From NCBI GenBank assembly GCA_013619125.1, contig JABXKS010000054.1, forward strand, positions 52,224-105,978: 53,755 nucleotides of DNA, written 5' to 3'. The stretch is from Clostridiales bacterium. Lineage in GTDB: Bacteria > Bacillota > Clostridia > Tissierellales > GPF-1. The notes below the pieces were generated by a model that saw only the letters and a program-made list of their open reading frames with translations, was not told the origin of the DNA and made no database searches. Below, in pieces: positions 33,303 to 42,556 of this stretch (the stretch's first letter is position 1; each line of letters begins with the position of its first letter). A program made the position numbers and the translations under genes.

Positions 33303-34754
33303 ATGCAAAATTTTGTAAATAGTATGAATGGAATTTTATGGAGCAATTATATGATCTATTTATGCTTGGGAACTGGTTTGTTCTTAACATTGGGAACAAG
33401 ATTTGTTCAAATTCGACACATCAAGAACATGGTGAAACTTGTTTTAAATCGAGAAACTTCAGAACAGGGTATTTCATCATTTCAAGCCTTTATGATTGCT
33501 TTATCAGGGCGTGTAGGGACTGGTAATATTGTGGGTGTTGCTACGGCGATTGCTGCAGGTGGCCCAGGTGCGGTTTTCTGGATGTGGATATTGGCGATCT
33601 TAGGGGCTGCAACTTCCTTTGCCGAGTGCACATTGGCACAAGTATATAAGGAAGAAAAATTTGAGGAGTATCGTGGAGGTCCAGCATACTATATCAAGCA
33701 TGGTATGAAAATCAAGTGGCTGAGTACATTATTTGCTGTTGTTGCAGCCGTTGCTCTGCTTGTTCTGATGCCGGGTGTTTCATCCAATGCGATTTCTTCT
33801 GGTTTGCATAACGCTTTTGGGATCAGTAAACTTGTAAGTGGGATTATGATGACTGCAGGTATCGGTTACATTATCTTTGGTGGTGTTCGTCGGATTGGCC
33901 GAACAGCTGAAATTTTAGTACCGATTATGGCGATTCTGTACCTTGGCGTTGGACTTGTGGTTATTATTGTGAACATTGGCCAATTGGGCGAGGTGTTTGG
34001 TTTAATCTTTGCCAGCGCGTTTGGCAAGGGACCAATCTTTGGTGGTATTGTTGGTACAGCGATTTCCATGGGAGTGAAACGTGGTATCTACTCAAGTGAA
34101 GCGGGTATGGGCACAGCCGCTCATCATGCGGGTGCTGCAGAGGTTTCTCATCCAGCAAAGCAAGGACTGGTTCAAGCTTTCTCCGTATATATTGATACGT
34201 TGATGGTTTGTACAGCAACGGCTTTGATGATTTTATTAACAGATGCCTATAATGTCATTGCTCCAGGCGGTGGTTTTCTTGTCAATAATTTGGGAAGCGT
34301 AGAAGTGGGCGCAATGTTTACACAAAAGGCAGTTGAGACACTTTCTCCTGGTTTTGGAAGCGCTTTTGTAGCAATATCTTTGGTGTTGTTTGCATTTACT
34401 TCATCATTTGCTGGTTATTACATAGGAGAGACAAATGTTGCCTTCTTGTTAAAAGGGAAAAACAATAAAAAGGTTTTCACAGCGATAAAAATCATCTACA
34501 TGTTTATGCTGCTTTACTCAAGTGTAAATTCGACTACCTTGGTTTGGTCGATTAGTGATATGGGTGTTGGCATGATGGTTTGGTTGAACTTAATTGCAAT
34601 ACTTGCATTAAGCAAGGTCGTTTTTACTACACTTAAAGATTATGATTCGCAAATGAAACAAGGCATCGATCCAGTCTTTGATCCGAAGAAGCTGGGTATT
34701 GAAACGACAGGTGTTTGGGATCAAGAGAAAAAAGGCTCAGATAAAACTGCATAA
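33303..34754 (+). CDS. Alanine/glycine:cation symporter (AGCS family)
   Basis: Sodium- or proton-coupled amino acid importer, 483 residues with about ten membrane segments. Family signatures GRVGTGNIVGVATAI and EAGMGTAAHHAGAAEVSHPAKQGL (read at 263-286) are clear. The length is typical. It forms an operon with the PatB-type lyase; the transported compound is probably the lyase substrate, such as cysteine, cystathionine or a D-amino acid (inference from context and the YheO-type regulator). A strong terminator follows. Confidence 0.94.
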   Translation: MQNFVNSMNGILWSNYMIYLCLGTGLFLTLGTRFVQIRHIKNMVKLVLNRETSEQGISSFQAFMIALSGRVGTGNIVGVATAIAAGGPGAVFWMWILAILGAATSFAECTLAQVYKEEKFEEYRGGPAYYIKHGMKIKWLSTLFAVVAAVALLVLMPGVSSNAISSGLHNAFGISKLVSGIMMTAGIGYIIFGGVRRIGRTAEILVPIMAILYLGVGLVVIIVNIGQLGEVFGLIFASAFGKGPIFGGIVGTAISMGVKRGIYSSEAGMGTAAHHAGAAEVSHPAKQGLVQAFSVYIDTLMVCTATALMILLTDAYNVIAPGGGFLVNNLGSVEVGAMFTQKAVETLSPGFGSAFVAISLVLFAFTSSFAGYYIGETNVAFLLKGKNNKKVFTAIKIIYMFMLLYSSVNSTTLVWSISDMGVGMMVWLNLIAILALSKVVFTTLKDYDSQMKQGIDPVFDPKKLGIETTGVWDQEKKGSDKTA

Positions 34755-34766
34755 GAATAAACGGAG

Positions 34767-34801
34767 AATAAGGGCTGTGTTCATATACAGCCCTTATTTT
34801 A
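34767..34801 (+). terminator. Intrinsic terminator after the AGCS gene
   Basis: A 12-bp stem AATAAGGGCTGT (34767-34778) with ACAGCCCTTATT (34787-34798), an 8-base loop and a short T-run. Confidence 0.9.
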
Positions 34802-34816
34802 ATGTACGGTGTAATT

Positions 34817-34835
34817 AAGTAATGACATAGTGTCA
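34817..34835. promoter_or_regulatory. Candidate autoregulatory operator of the second GntR gene
   Basis: AAGTAATGACAT (34817-34828) has one mismatch to ATGTnnTGACAT, and TGACA-TAG-TGTCA (34823-34835) is a perfect dyad. A TATGAT -10-like box follows at 34840-34845. Confidence 0.5.
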
Positions 34836-34891
34836 AATATATGATAAGCTGATAGAAATAAGAGTTGTATATAAGAAGGGTGTGTGATCCA

Positions 34892-35650
34892 ATGGGGTTT
34901 TTAGAACAAAAAATTGATAAGAGTACACCAATCCCCTTGTACTTTCAATTGAAGCAGATTATTCTGGGGATGATTGAAAATGGTGAATTAAAGCCAGGTG
35001 ACTCAATTCCTACAGAATATGAATTTATTTCCATGTATAGTTTGAGCCGGACGACTGTTCGCCAGGCAATTATAGAATTGGTGCAGGATGGTCTTTTGTA
35101 TCGGGTCAAAGGGAAAGGGACCTTTATTTCAAAGCCGAAGTTAGCGCAAGATTTTATGCAAAGATTGGAATCATTTGGTGAACAAATGAATCGACTTCAC
35201 GTGACGCCAAGTACAAAAGTCAAGAATTTAAAAGTGCTTAATGGGAACGCGGTGCATAAAACGATTCTTGCTGGATTGAATTTAAACGAGGATGATCAGG
35301 TGATTTATCTTGAACGGCTGCGATTTGCTAATGATCAGCCAATTGTTTTGGTTCGCACCTATTTGCCGATGATCTGTTTGAATATTCTCACCATGAATTT
35401 GGAAGAAGTAGGATTGTACGAGACATTATCGAATAGCGCCAATACGAAGATTGTAGAGGTAGAGCGACAGGTGGAAGCCATCTTGTCAGAACCCTATGAA
35501 AGTGAGTTATTGGAAATTCCGAAGCATAGTGCAGTTCAATTAACGACAACCGTGGGATTCAATGCGTATCATTCTCCGATCGAGTATTCAATTGCGAATT
35601 ATCGCGGAGATAAAAACAAATTCACTGTCAAGCTACGGGTGGGGGAATAA
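34892..35650 (+). CDS. GntR/HutC-family regulator, probable regulator of the sugar regulon
   Basis: 252 residues from ATG 34892. N-terminal winged HTH (PIPLYFQLKQIILGMIENGE, then SLSRTTVRQAIIEL and VKGKGTFIS) and a C-terminal UTRA domain ending EYSIANYRGDKNKF. The frame opens at 34865, but AGAAGGGTG precedes 34892. It is monocistronic, between the AGCS terminator and the promoter of the ABC operon. Copies of ATGTnnTGACAT before its own gene, the ABC operon, the deoC-like pair, the PatB-type gene and the nitroreductase gene make it the best candidate for binding that motif (inference). Confidence 0.9.
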   Translation: MGFLEQKIDKSTPIPLYFQLKQIILGMIENGELKPGDSIPTEYEFISMYSLSRTTVRQAIIELVQDGLLYRVKGKGTFISKPKLAQDFMQRLESFGEQMNRLHVTPSTKVKNLKVLNGNAVHKTILAGLNLNEDDQVIYLERLRFANDQPIVLVRTYLPMICLNILTMNLEEVGLYETLSNSANTKIVEVERQVEAILSEPYESELLEIPKHSAVQLTTTVGFNAYHSPIEYSIANYRGDKNKFTVKLRVGE

Positions 35651-35695
35651 TCAACAGTTTGTGAAACAGAAGTCAGATAATTCGAGCAATGACCG

Positions 35696-35724
35696 TTGAC
35701 AAAAGATTCAGAGTTTTATATGAT
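35696..35724 (+). promoter_or_regulatory. Strong sigma-A promoter of the ABC-importer operon
   Basis: TTGACA (35696-35701), exactly 17 bp, TATGAT (35719-35724). This gives a leader of about 258 bases before the permease ATG. A degenerate operator (ATGATACGACAA, 35736-35747) lies just past the expected start. The 35651-35988 gap contains this promoter, a second one at 35857 and two motif copies, but no gene. Confidence 0.75.
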
Positions 35725-35851
35725 AGTATTAGTAAATGATACGACAAAGGCACATTATAACAATTAATTTGTTTGATAAAAATATTTAGAGATATTCCTG
35801 TGTATATAGCTATTTTGCGGGGATGGACAAATATTTTTTTAATAGATTAAT

Positions 35852-35863
35852 ATGTCGTGACAT
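35852..35863. promoter_or_regulatory. Candidate GntR operator in the ABC operon leader
   Basis: ATGTCGTGACAT, a perfect match to ATGTnnTGACAT. It overlaps the -35 of a possible second promoter, GTGACA (35857-35862), 16 bp, TAAAAT (35879-35884). Confidence 0.6.
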
Positions 35864-35988
35864 TATCACAATACTACATAAAATGTGATGAGTGTTAATT
35901 TGAAGCGTGCTGGCTCCCATTCATTAGCTGTTGGAAAATAGAGATGCGGAAAACGATTTCTACTAGGAAGAAAGGGAAGGGTGGTTTT

Positions 35989-36981
35989 ATGGTCAAGGAT
36001 TTGGTCTTGGATCGCAATACGGGGAAAAACGAGGAGAAAAAGCAGGTTAAATGGTATAAGAAGATCACTCAATTTGAAGAGTTTGGAATTCTTATTGCGT
36101 TGATCGTAATTTGTGCAATCATTGCAATCGCGAATCCGATTTTCCTATCATTCGGTAATATTATGAATGTTTTAATGCAGATCTCTTTAGTTAGCATTAT
36201 GGCTGTTGGTGCGGCATTCGTTATTATCACCGGCGGCATTGATTTATCAGTAGGAAGCTCGTTAACACTAGGTGGGGTTTTGGCTGCTACGTTTTACAGC
36301 TTGGGATTTAATCCATGGATTGCATTGTTTTTAGCCGTGCTAATGGGAAGTTTTGTAGGAGCAATGAATGGATTGTTGATTGTAAAACTCAACATCAATC
36401 CGTTTATTACTACGATGGCGATGGCGAGTGTGATTAAAGGGCTGGCTTACCTGATTACAGGAGGGATGCCACTTTCCTTCAATACGGAGATTAACTTCTT
36501 GGGGGGAGGAACCTTTTTCAGCATTCCAGTTCCAGTCATCATTATGTTGATTATTATTCTTTTTGGACATGTACTTCTGACTAAGACCATTTTTGGGAAA
36601 TATGTTTTCGCGGTCGGTGGCAATGAGAAGTCGGCGAAATTATCTGGTGTGGATGTTCATTTAACTAAAATCAAGGTGTACAGCCTGCTGGGTGCATTGG
36701 GTGCTTTGGCAGGGGTCATCACCGCTTGCAATCTTCGAATCGCGGATACCGCAGCAGGAAATGGCAGAGAGATGGATGTGATCGCAGCGGTGGTCATTGG
36801 CGGTGCCAGTTTATCCGGGGGAAAAGGCTCAATCAAAGGCGTACTGATTGGAGCTGCCATTATGGGGGTCATTCGAAACGGCTTCGTCTTGCTTCGATTG
36901 TCTTCATATTTACAACTGATCTCGATCGGCGCGGTTATTGTCATTGCAGTTGCAATTGATCAATTGAGGAAGAAAAAATAG
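35989..36981 (+). CDS. Ribose-type ABC sugar importer, permease (RbsC-like)
   Basis: Membrane subunit of a CUT2-family importer, 330 residues. After a charged N-terminus of about 35 residues come eight to ten hydrophobic segments, with family blocks FVIITGGIDLSVGSSLTLGG and NEKSAKLSGVDV and the C-terminal VVIGGASLSGGKGS. The start is set at ATG 35989 because GGGAAGGGTGG precedes it; ATG 35944 has no ribosome site. It is first in the long operon. The single permease probably works as a homodimer, as in ribose systems. Confidence 0.92.
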   Translation: MVKDLVLDRNTGKNEEKKQVKWYKKITQFEEFGILIALIVICAIIAIANPIFLSFGNIMNVLMQISLVSIMAVGAAFVIITGGIDLSVGSSLTLGGVLAATFYSLGFNPWIALFLAVLMGSFVGAMNGLLIVKLNINPFITTMAMASVIKGLAYLITGGMPLSFNTEINFLGGGTFFSIPVPVIIMLIIILFGHVLLTKTIFGKYVFAVGGNEKSAKLSGVDVHLTKIKVYSLLGALGALAGVITACNLRIADTAAGNGREMDVIAAVVIGGASLSGGKGSIKGVLIGAAIMGVIRNGFVLLRLSSYLQLISIGAVIVIAVAIDQLRKKK

Positions 36982-36993
36982 GAGGCGGTGTTG

Positions 36994-38505
36994 ATGAAAA
37001 GGCGCGAAATTATTCGCTTAAGGGAAATCACAAAAAGCTTTCCAGGAGTCAAGGCGCTAGACAAAGTTGATTTATCGGTATTTGAAGGGGAAGTACATGT
37101 TCTCCTTGGTGAAAATGGAGCCGGAAAGTCTACGATGATGAATATAATTTGCGGTAATTATCAACCCGATGGAGGAGATATCTATTGGAACGGTGAACTG
37201 ACGCAGTTTCAAACACCACGTATTGCTCAAGAAGCAGGGGTGGGGATTGTTCACCAGGAAAACTCATTGCTCCCGCATTTAGACATAAAAAGTAATATAT
37301 TTTTAGGCCACTATCCAAAGACAGTTCTATTTTTAAATCAGAGATCGATTGAGAAGCAATCTCGCGAGTTACTTCGGAAGTTAGGTCTTGAGAATATGGA
37401 TGCGAATGATTATGTGGAAAGGCTCAGCTTAGCAGATAAGCAGATGGTTGAGATTGCAAAGGCAATTTCAATCTCGCCTAAATTACTTCTTTTGGATGAA
37501 CCAACAGCTGCGCTGACAAAGACAGAGATTGATATTCTTTTTAACATCATTAGAAAGCTGAAAAGCGAAGGCGTTGGCATTATCTACATATCGCATCGAT
37601 TGGAAGAAGTCTTTCAGATTGCGGATCGCGTGACGATCTTGCGGGATGGCGTTCGCGTATTGACCAAACCGGTGGAAGAAATGAATATTGATAGCGTGAT
37701 TCTGAATATGGTGGGAAGAAATCTTGACAAGCAAAAGAAAGAATTGGATTCAACGCAGGATCAATCCTATGACAAGGAAGTGCTTTTGCAGGTAGAGAAA
37801 TTGTCTGCGAAGGGAAGGTTCCATGATATTAATTTGAAGCTTCACAGGGGTGAAGTGTTAGGAATTGCCGGATTAGTCGGTGCTGGGCGCTCGGAGTTGC
37901 TGGAATCGATTTTTGGTTATACGGGATATGACGACGGTGAAATATTCATAAAAGGAAAAAAAGAGCGGATTAAACATCCGAAAGACGCTATACGCAATAA
38001 AATGGCATTGATTCCAGAAGAAAGAAAAGTGAAGGGTCTGTTCCTGAATGCTTCAGTCAAGGACAATATCAATCTGGTAACGATTGGCAGAAATAAGAAA
38101 AGGCTACTGTTGGATGATAAAAAGCAGCGAGACACCGCCAATCAATATGTGGAGCGATTGCAGATTAAAACACCGAGCATTGACAAACGCATTCAAGATC
38201 TGAGCGGCGGGAATCAACAAAAAGCCATATTGGCTCGATGGCTTTTGTCCAATCCGGAAATTTTGCTGTTGGATGAACCGACTCATGGCATCGATGTTGG
38301 CGCAAAGGGTGAGATTTATCAGATTATTCGAGATTTAAAAAAGGCGGGCATAGGGATTATCTTGGTTTCTTCAGAAATGCCGGAATTGATTTTGATGAGT
38401 GATCGCATTGCCGTTATGAACAATGGAGAACTGTCTGGGAAATTACGGAAAGAAGAAATCACGGAAGAAAATATTATGATGTTGGCAGCAGGCGTAAGCC
38501 TGTAA
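36994..38505 (+). CDS. Ribose-type ABC sugar importer, double ATPase (RbsA-like)
   Basis: 503 residues with two fused ATP-binding cassettes. N-half: Walker A GENGAGKST, Walker B LLLLDEPTAALT, and a degenerate signature LSLADKQMVEIAKA. C-half: a degenerate P-loop GLVGAGRSE, a canonical signature LSGGNQQKAILARW and Walker B ILLLDEPTHGID. This asymmetry is usual for CUT2 ATPases (RbsA, MglA). ATG 36994 lies 8 bases after GGAGG; GTG 36988 is too close. It follows the permease gene directly. Confidence 0.94.
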   Translation: MKRREIIRLREITKSFPGVKALDKVDLSVFEGEVHVLLGENGAGKSTMMNIICGNYQPDGGDIYWNGELTQFQTPRIAQEAGVGIVHQENSLLPHLDIKSNIFLGHYPKTVLFLNQRSIEKQSRELLRKLGLENMDANDYVERLSLADKQMVEIAKAISISPKLLLLDEPTAALTKTEIDILFNIIRKLKSEGVGIIYISHRLEEVFQIADRVTILRDGVRVLTKPVEEMNIDSVILNMVGRNLDKQKKELDSTQDQSYDKEVLLQVEKLSAKGRFHDINLKLHRGEVLGIAGLVGAGRSELLESIFGYTGYDDGEIFIKGKKERIKHPKDAIRNKMALIPEERKVKGLFLNASVKDNINLVTIGRNKKRLLLDDKKQRDTANQYVERLQIKTPSIDKRIQDLSGGNQQKAILARWLLSNPEILLLDEPTHGIDVGAKGEIYQIIRDLKKAGIGIILVSSEMPELILMSDRIAVMNNGELSGKLRKEEITEENIMMLAAGVSL

Positions 38506-38527
38506 ATGAAGCTGAAGGAGGATGAAT

Positions 38528-39562
38528 GTGAAAAAAACGGGAAAGCTTTTGATTATGGTATTGGTTTTGGTGTTGATGTTGACGGGTTGCAGTTCTGGAA
38601 CAAGTTCTTCAGAACCGGCTCCAAATGCAAGTGTTGAAGAACCTGCAGGTTTTCCAGATGTAGCGGCACCGGAGATCGCTGGTGTTGAGATCGTGGAACA
38701 AATGCCGGAAAAAGAATTGAATTTTGCATTTTTATGTTTCCAAAACAATCCATTTTGGGAATTGGTTCGAACGGGTTCAGATATTGGCGAGGAGTATTTG
38801 AAGAATTTCAATGTGAATGTTGATTATGTCGTCCTCGGAGATGTTTTGGATGCGCAGACGATCAATGCCGGAATTGATGCAGCGATTGTACAGCAATATG
38901 ATGGCATTATCGTAACGCCTTTTAGTCCAGGAACCGAAGTTTACATTGATAAGGCCGTTGACGCAGGGATTCCAGTGGTTACACTTTTTGGAGAGAGTCC
39001 AGTTCCATCAAAGAGAACCGCATTTTTGGGTCAAGAAGCCTATGCTGCAGGTCAGTATGCCGGGAAATATGTAGCAGATGAAGTTGAAGAACCAGGCAAA
39101 TTTGCGATTATCACCGGTTTGTTCAATGTTGATGTTCATGAGCAAAGAAGAAAAGGATTTGAAGATTATCTGCTCGATGCAGGTTGGGAGAATGTTGGAA
39201 CATATGAAGGTATGGACAAAGCGGATTTAACTTATAATTACGCCAAGGACATTATGACAGCGCATCCTGACGTGGCGGCGATTTACATGACCGCAGGCGG
39301 ACCTTTTGGAGCGGCGCGCGCGACTGTAGAGATGGACAAGGTTGATGATGTAATCGTTCTTGGATATGATGAAGTTCCAGAGAATCTTGATTACGTAGAA
39401 AATGGAGAAATGATTGCAATCAGTCAAGATACATCAGGTGTTGCGCTCAACGGATTGATTACGCTATATAATAAGGTTGTAGCGGACGTTGAACCAGATC
39501 CAGATTTTCTTCCATCAAAAACAGAAATGATTACACAAGAGAACGCAAGCAAATTTAGATAG
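38528..39562 (+). CDS. Sugar-binding lipoprotein of the ABC importer (RbsB-like)
   Basis: Extracellular substrate receptor, 344 residues. A signal peptide with lipobox LTGC places the lipid-anchored Cys at residue 21, followed by a Ser/Pro/Glu-rich linker. The binding domain is the type I fold: FLCFQNNPFWELVRTGS, IDAAIVQQYDGIIVTPF, AGIPVVTLFGE, and the C-terminal VIVLGYDEVPENL. GTG 38528 is preferred because GAAGGAGG ends 6 bases before it; ATG 38522 touches the site. Ribose-like fold, but the ligand cannot be read from sequence. A hairpin follows the gene. Confidence 0.92.
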   Translation: MKKTGKLLIMVLVLVLMLTGCSSGTSSSEPAPNASVEEPAGFPDVAAPEIAGVEIVEQMPEKELNFAFLCFQNNPFWELVRTGSDIGEEYLKNFNVNVDYVVLGDVLDAQTINAGIDAAIVQQYDGIIVTPFSPGTEVYIDKAVDAGIPVVTLFGESPVPSKRTAFLGQEAYAAGQYAGKYVADEVEEPGKFAIITGLFNVDVHEQRRKGFEDYLLDAGWENVGTYEGMDKADLTYNYAKDIMTAHPDVAAIYMTAGGPFGAARATVEMDKVDDVIVLGYDEVPENLDYVENGEMIAISQDTSGVALNGLITLYNKVVADVEPDPDFLPSKTEMITQENASKFR

Positions 39563-39582
39563 ATTTCTCCCCTATTCTATAT

Positions 39583-39614
39583 GCAAAGCAGAGAGAATCA
39601 ACTTTCTGCTTTGC
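39583..39614 (+). other. mRNA hairpin after the sugar-binding protein gene
   Basis: GCAAAGCAGA (39583-39592) pairs perfectly with TCTGCTTTGC (39605-39614). No T-run follows, so it probably protects the upstream message and keeps the receptor more abundant than the enzymes downstream. Confidence 0.6.
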
Positions 39615-39644
39615 AACCATCTACATTCGGTAAGGAGGTAACAC

Positions 39645-40037
39645 GTGGCTGTTCAACAGGTTGATCATATCGCAATCAATAGTTTTGACATGAAAGAATC
39701 TCTTCGTTTTTATTGTGAAGTTTTGGGTCTTGAAAAGGGTAAATCGGTCGATATGGGAGAAGTTATTCTTAATTATGTGGTTCTGCCAGATGGTTCTTCA
39801 ATCGAGTTGTTTGAATTCAAAGATCATGGATTTTATCAAACCCTCTCATCCAGTGAGAATGCAATCAAGCATATTGCCTTGAAAGTGGATGATATTGAGG
39901 GCATGAATTCGGAATTGATTCGGAATCAGGTTCCATTTGAAATGGAGCTATGTGAGCTGACGCCTCTTGGGGTGAAAGCGCTGTTATGCAAAGATCCCAA
40001 TGGTGTAATTGTTGAGTTAAGTGAGAAACTTATATAA
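39645..40037 (+). CDS. VOC superfamily protein (glyoxalase fold)
   Basis: 130 residues: QVDHIAINSFDMKESLRFYC, SSIELFEFKDHG, AIKHIALKVDD and DPNGVIVELSE give the His/Glu/His/Glu positions of a VOC metal site. GTG start with AAGGAGG. It lies between the importer and the canonical DeoC, so it probably acts on a pathway intermediate, as an epimerase, isomerase or lyase. It is a distant relative of the VOC protein at 30808. No better assignment is possible. Confidence 0.82.
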   Translation: MAVQQVDHIAINSFDMKESLRFYCEVLGLEKGKSVDMGEVILNYVVLPDGSSIELFEFKDHGFYQTLSSSENAIKHIALKVDDIEGMNSELIRNQVPFEMELCELTPLGVKALLCKDPNGVIVELSEKLI

Positions 40038-40070
40038 ATGAGAGTCATATAGTCTTAAGGAGGTTGTAAA

Positions 40071-40751
40071 ATGTTAAAAGCAAAGGATGTTGCACAATTA
40101 ATTGATGTGAGCGCAGTGAGGACGCATAATTCATTGACGGATATCGAAGAGGTCGTCGCATATGCGAAGGAGTACTCGTTTATCAATGTTCATGTATTGC
40201 CTAGCTGGGTCGAGACCCTTGCGCCAATGATCAAAGAGGTTCCGGATGTGTATGTTGGTTCGCCGGTTGGATTTCCATCAGGTGCGCACAAAACATCGAC
40301 AAAGTTGAATGAAGCAAAGGAATTGATCGAAGATGGCGTTGAAGAAATGGATATCGTTATGAATGTCGGAAAATTCAAGAGCCAGGAATATGATTACGTG
40401 CTTGACGAATTGAAGCAGATCATTGGCCTGGCAAAAGATGCGGACCGAAAAATCATGACGAAGGTATTGATTGAACTGAATACCTTAACGGATGAAGAAG
40501 TTGAGCGAGCCTGCCAATTGGTCATCGATAGCGGAGCGGACTTTTTGAAAACGGGTACGGGTTGGGTTCCCGGAACTGCAAACGTCGAACGAATTCGTAA
40601 AATCATGGCGTGGGTAGGAGATAAAGTGAAGGTGAAAGCAGCAGGCGGAATTCGAACAAGAGAAGATTTTTTAGCTTTGTATGACATGGGCGTACAGCGC
40701 ATGGGCATCAATACAAAATCGGCAATTGAAATTGTGAAATCCTTCGAATAG
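40071..40751 (+). CDS. Deoxyribose-phosphate aldolase family protein (canonical DeoC active site)
   Basis: 226 residues. The three active-site residues are intact: Asp94 (EMDIVMN), Schiff-base Lys160 (FLKTGTGWVPG) and Lys189 (VKVKAAGGIRT). AGGAGG precedes the ATG. As no nucleoside phosphorylase or phosphopentomutase gene is near, the substrate may be a different 2-deoxy or keto sugar phosphate made by the FGGY kinase that follows. It is the third DeoC-family protein in 13 kb and the only one with a full active site. Confidence 0.9.
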   Translation: MLKAKDVAQLIDVSAVRTHNSLTDIEEVVAYAKEYSFINVHVLPSWVETLAPMIKEVPDVYVGSPVGFPSGAHKTSTKLNEAKELIEDGVEEMDIVMNVGKFKSQEYDYVLDELKQIIGLAKDADRKIMTKVLIELNTLTDEEVERACQLVIDSGADFLKTGTGWVPGTANVERIRKIMAWVGDKVKVKAAGGIRTREDFLALYDMGVQRMGINTKSAIEIVKSFE

Positions 40752-40999
40752 AGAACCGAGGGCCATAACAGTTGGAAGAAAAGTAAGTAACGGAGCGACG
40801 GTTGAGGCCTGAGCAACGATTACATAGCTAGATAAATGTTTCGCGTGGAGGAAAAGTCTTTTATGTCTCCAATGTGATTGAAGGAAAGGGTAATTGGTCG
40901 ATAAAAATAGTGACGCAAATATGGTTCGGCAATCATGTATGATTGAATCAGGATAAAGCAATAGGATGTTCAATAATATGGAGATAGCGGGAGGAAACG
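40752..40999 (+). other. Intergenic gap inside the catabolic cluster
   Basis: 248 bp between the canonical DeoC gene and the kinase gene. No promoter with good hexamers, no regulatory motif copy and no open frame with a ribosome site was seen. The region may be decayed sequence. Confidence 0.4.
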
Positions 41000-42508
41000 A
41001 TGAGACGGTTGATTTTGGCACATGACTTGGGGACAAGTGGTAATAAAGCCTGTTTGTTTGATGTTGACGGCAAGCTGCTCGATAGTGCTTATGAAACATA
41101 CGAAACATATTATCCGCAAGCGGGGTATGTGGAGCAAGATCCAAATGACTGGTGGGAAGCGGTAAAAAAGTCAACAAAAGGCGTTTTAAGTAAACAGAAA
41201 GTTCTTCCAGAAGAAGTAATTGCGATCTCATTCAGTGCACAGTCTTTAGGGTGTGTTCCTGTTGATCAAGATGGAAATTGCTTAAGAGATAAGACACTGA
41301 TCTGGATGGATGGACGTGCTGTTGAGGAGTCGCAATTCATTATCAAGTCTTTTGGTGATCGACGGCATTACGAAACAACGGGCAATAGCTTTGATCTTTC
41401 TTTATATCCTTGTTCAAAAATCGTATGGCTGATGAAGCATGAGCCGAAACTTTATGATGAAACCTACAAATTCATAGGTACCAAAGAATACATTATCGGT
41501 AAATTAACGGGTGTAGTCGGAATGACCGATTATTCGGAAGCAGGGATGTCAGGGCTTTTCAATTTAAGAGAGCATCACTATGAATCGGAACTTCTTGCAC
41601 TTACAAATATTGATCCAGAAAAGCTGTGCAAACCAGTCAAAAACACAACAATTGTGGGAACTGTTCTGCAGATGGTTGCTGAAGAACTCGGATTGTCAGC
41701 TGAAACAAAAGTTGTTTTGGGAACCATGGATAATTTGGCTTGCGCGATCGGTGCGGGATGCATGAATCAAGGAACTTTTGTTACCACATTGGGTACGGCT
41801 GGATGGATTGGTGTGAATCATAGCGAGCCGATCATGTCAGAGGATTTCAAGGCCAATGTCATGTATGTTGGAGACGGCGTGTACCATACAAGCATGCATT
41901 CCCATTCTGCTTGTGTTACCTATGATTGGGTTGTCAGCAATATGGTGACGAATAAGAGCGGTCAATTCGAAGAATTGGAGTCGATGGCGAAAAGTGTTGA
42001 ACCGGGAGCAGACGGATTGTTCTTTATGCCTAGTTTTCTAAGTGGGAATACAATCTATTCATCTCCGTATCTTGCGGGTGCTTTTTTAGGACTTAGATTG
42101 CATCATACGCAGAGTCATCTTGTTCGGGCAGCCCTTGAAGGGGTTGGCTTTGATTTGATGATGGGCATGGAGTTCTTTGAATCAATGGGAAACCGGCCAT
42201 CTGAGGTTCGGTTGATTGGCGGTGGCGCGAAGAATAATCTATGGAGACAAATCCTAGCGGATATGTTTGATGCTACAATGACTCTCCCCAATAATATGCA
42301 GCATATTGGTGCTATGGGGGCTGCGATGATTGCAGGAGTTGGAGCTGGGGTAATCAAAGATTTTTCTAGGATTGACAGCATTATCAATCCATCGGATCCC
42401 ATGGAACCCAAAAAAGAGGAAACAGAGATCTATCGAAAACTGCTTCCGGCATACAAAGCTTGCTATGAGCAATTGATGCCAGTATATGATTTGCAGAATC
42501 AAAAATAA
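41000..42508 (+). CDS. FGGY-family carbohydrate kinase (XylB-like)
   Basis: ATP-dependent sugar kinase, 502 residues. The first domain has the phosphate loop HDLGTSGNKACLFD and WMDGRA. The second has TLGTAGWIG, the FGGY-type stretch FMPSFLSGNTIYSSPYLAGAF and the adenosine block IGGGAKNNLWRQILADMF. Closest in general form to xylulose kinases, though the family covers many pentoses, hexoses and polyols. Likely the entry step after the ABC importer. GGGAGG precedes the ATG. A hairpin follows the gene. Confidence 0.92.
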   Translation: MRRLILAHDLGTSGNKACLFDVDGKLLDSAYETYETYYPQAGYVEQDPNDWWEAVKKSTKGVLSKQKVLPEEVIAISFSAQSLGCVPVDQDGNCLRDKTLIWMDGRAVEESQFIIKSFGDRRHYETTGNSFDLSLYPCSKIVWLMKHEPKLYDETYKFIGTKEYIIGKLTGVVGMTDYSEAGMSGLFNLREHHYESELLALTNIDPEKLCKPVKNTTIVGTVLQMVAEELGLSAETKVVLGTMDNLACAIGAGCMNQGTFVTTLGTAGWIGVNHSEPIMSEDFKANVMYVGDGVYHTSMHSHSACVTYDWVVSNMVTNKSGQFEELESMAKSVEPGADGLFFMPSFLSGNTIYSSPYLAGAFLGLRLHHTQSHLVRAALEGVGFDLMMGMEFFESMGNRPSEVRLIGGGAKNNLWRQILADMFDATMTLPNNMQHIGAMGAAMIAGVGAGVIKDFSRIDSIINPSDPMEPKKEETEIYRKLLPAYKACYEQLMPVYDLQNQK

Positions 42509-42512
42509 CAGC

Positions 42513-42543
42513 TTCGAGAGAGTCCTGTTTGGGTTCTCTCGAA
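42513..42543 (+). terminator. Hairpin after the FGGY kinase gene
   Basis: A perfect 9-bp stem TTCGAGAGA (42513-42521) with TCTCTCGAA (42535-42543). The following sequence is only weakly T-rich, so it may be a partial terminator or mRNA-stabilising hairpin. A motif copy lies just after it. Confidence 0.55.
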
Positions 42544-42556
42544 AATTTGATGTTTC

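Noticed and set aside
40752-40999. Possible decayed gene (short coding-like stretch KVSNGATVEA)
   Set aside because: Stops occur in all frames within a few dozen codons and the match is too short to name a family.
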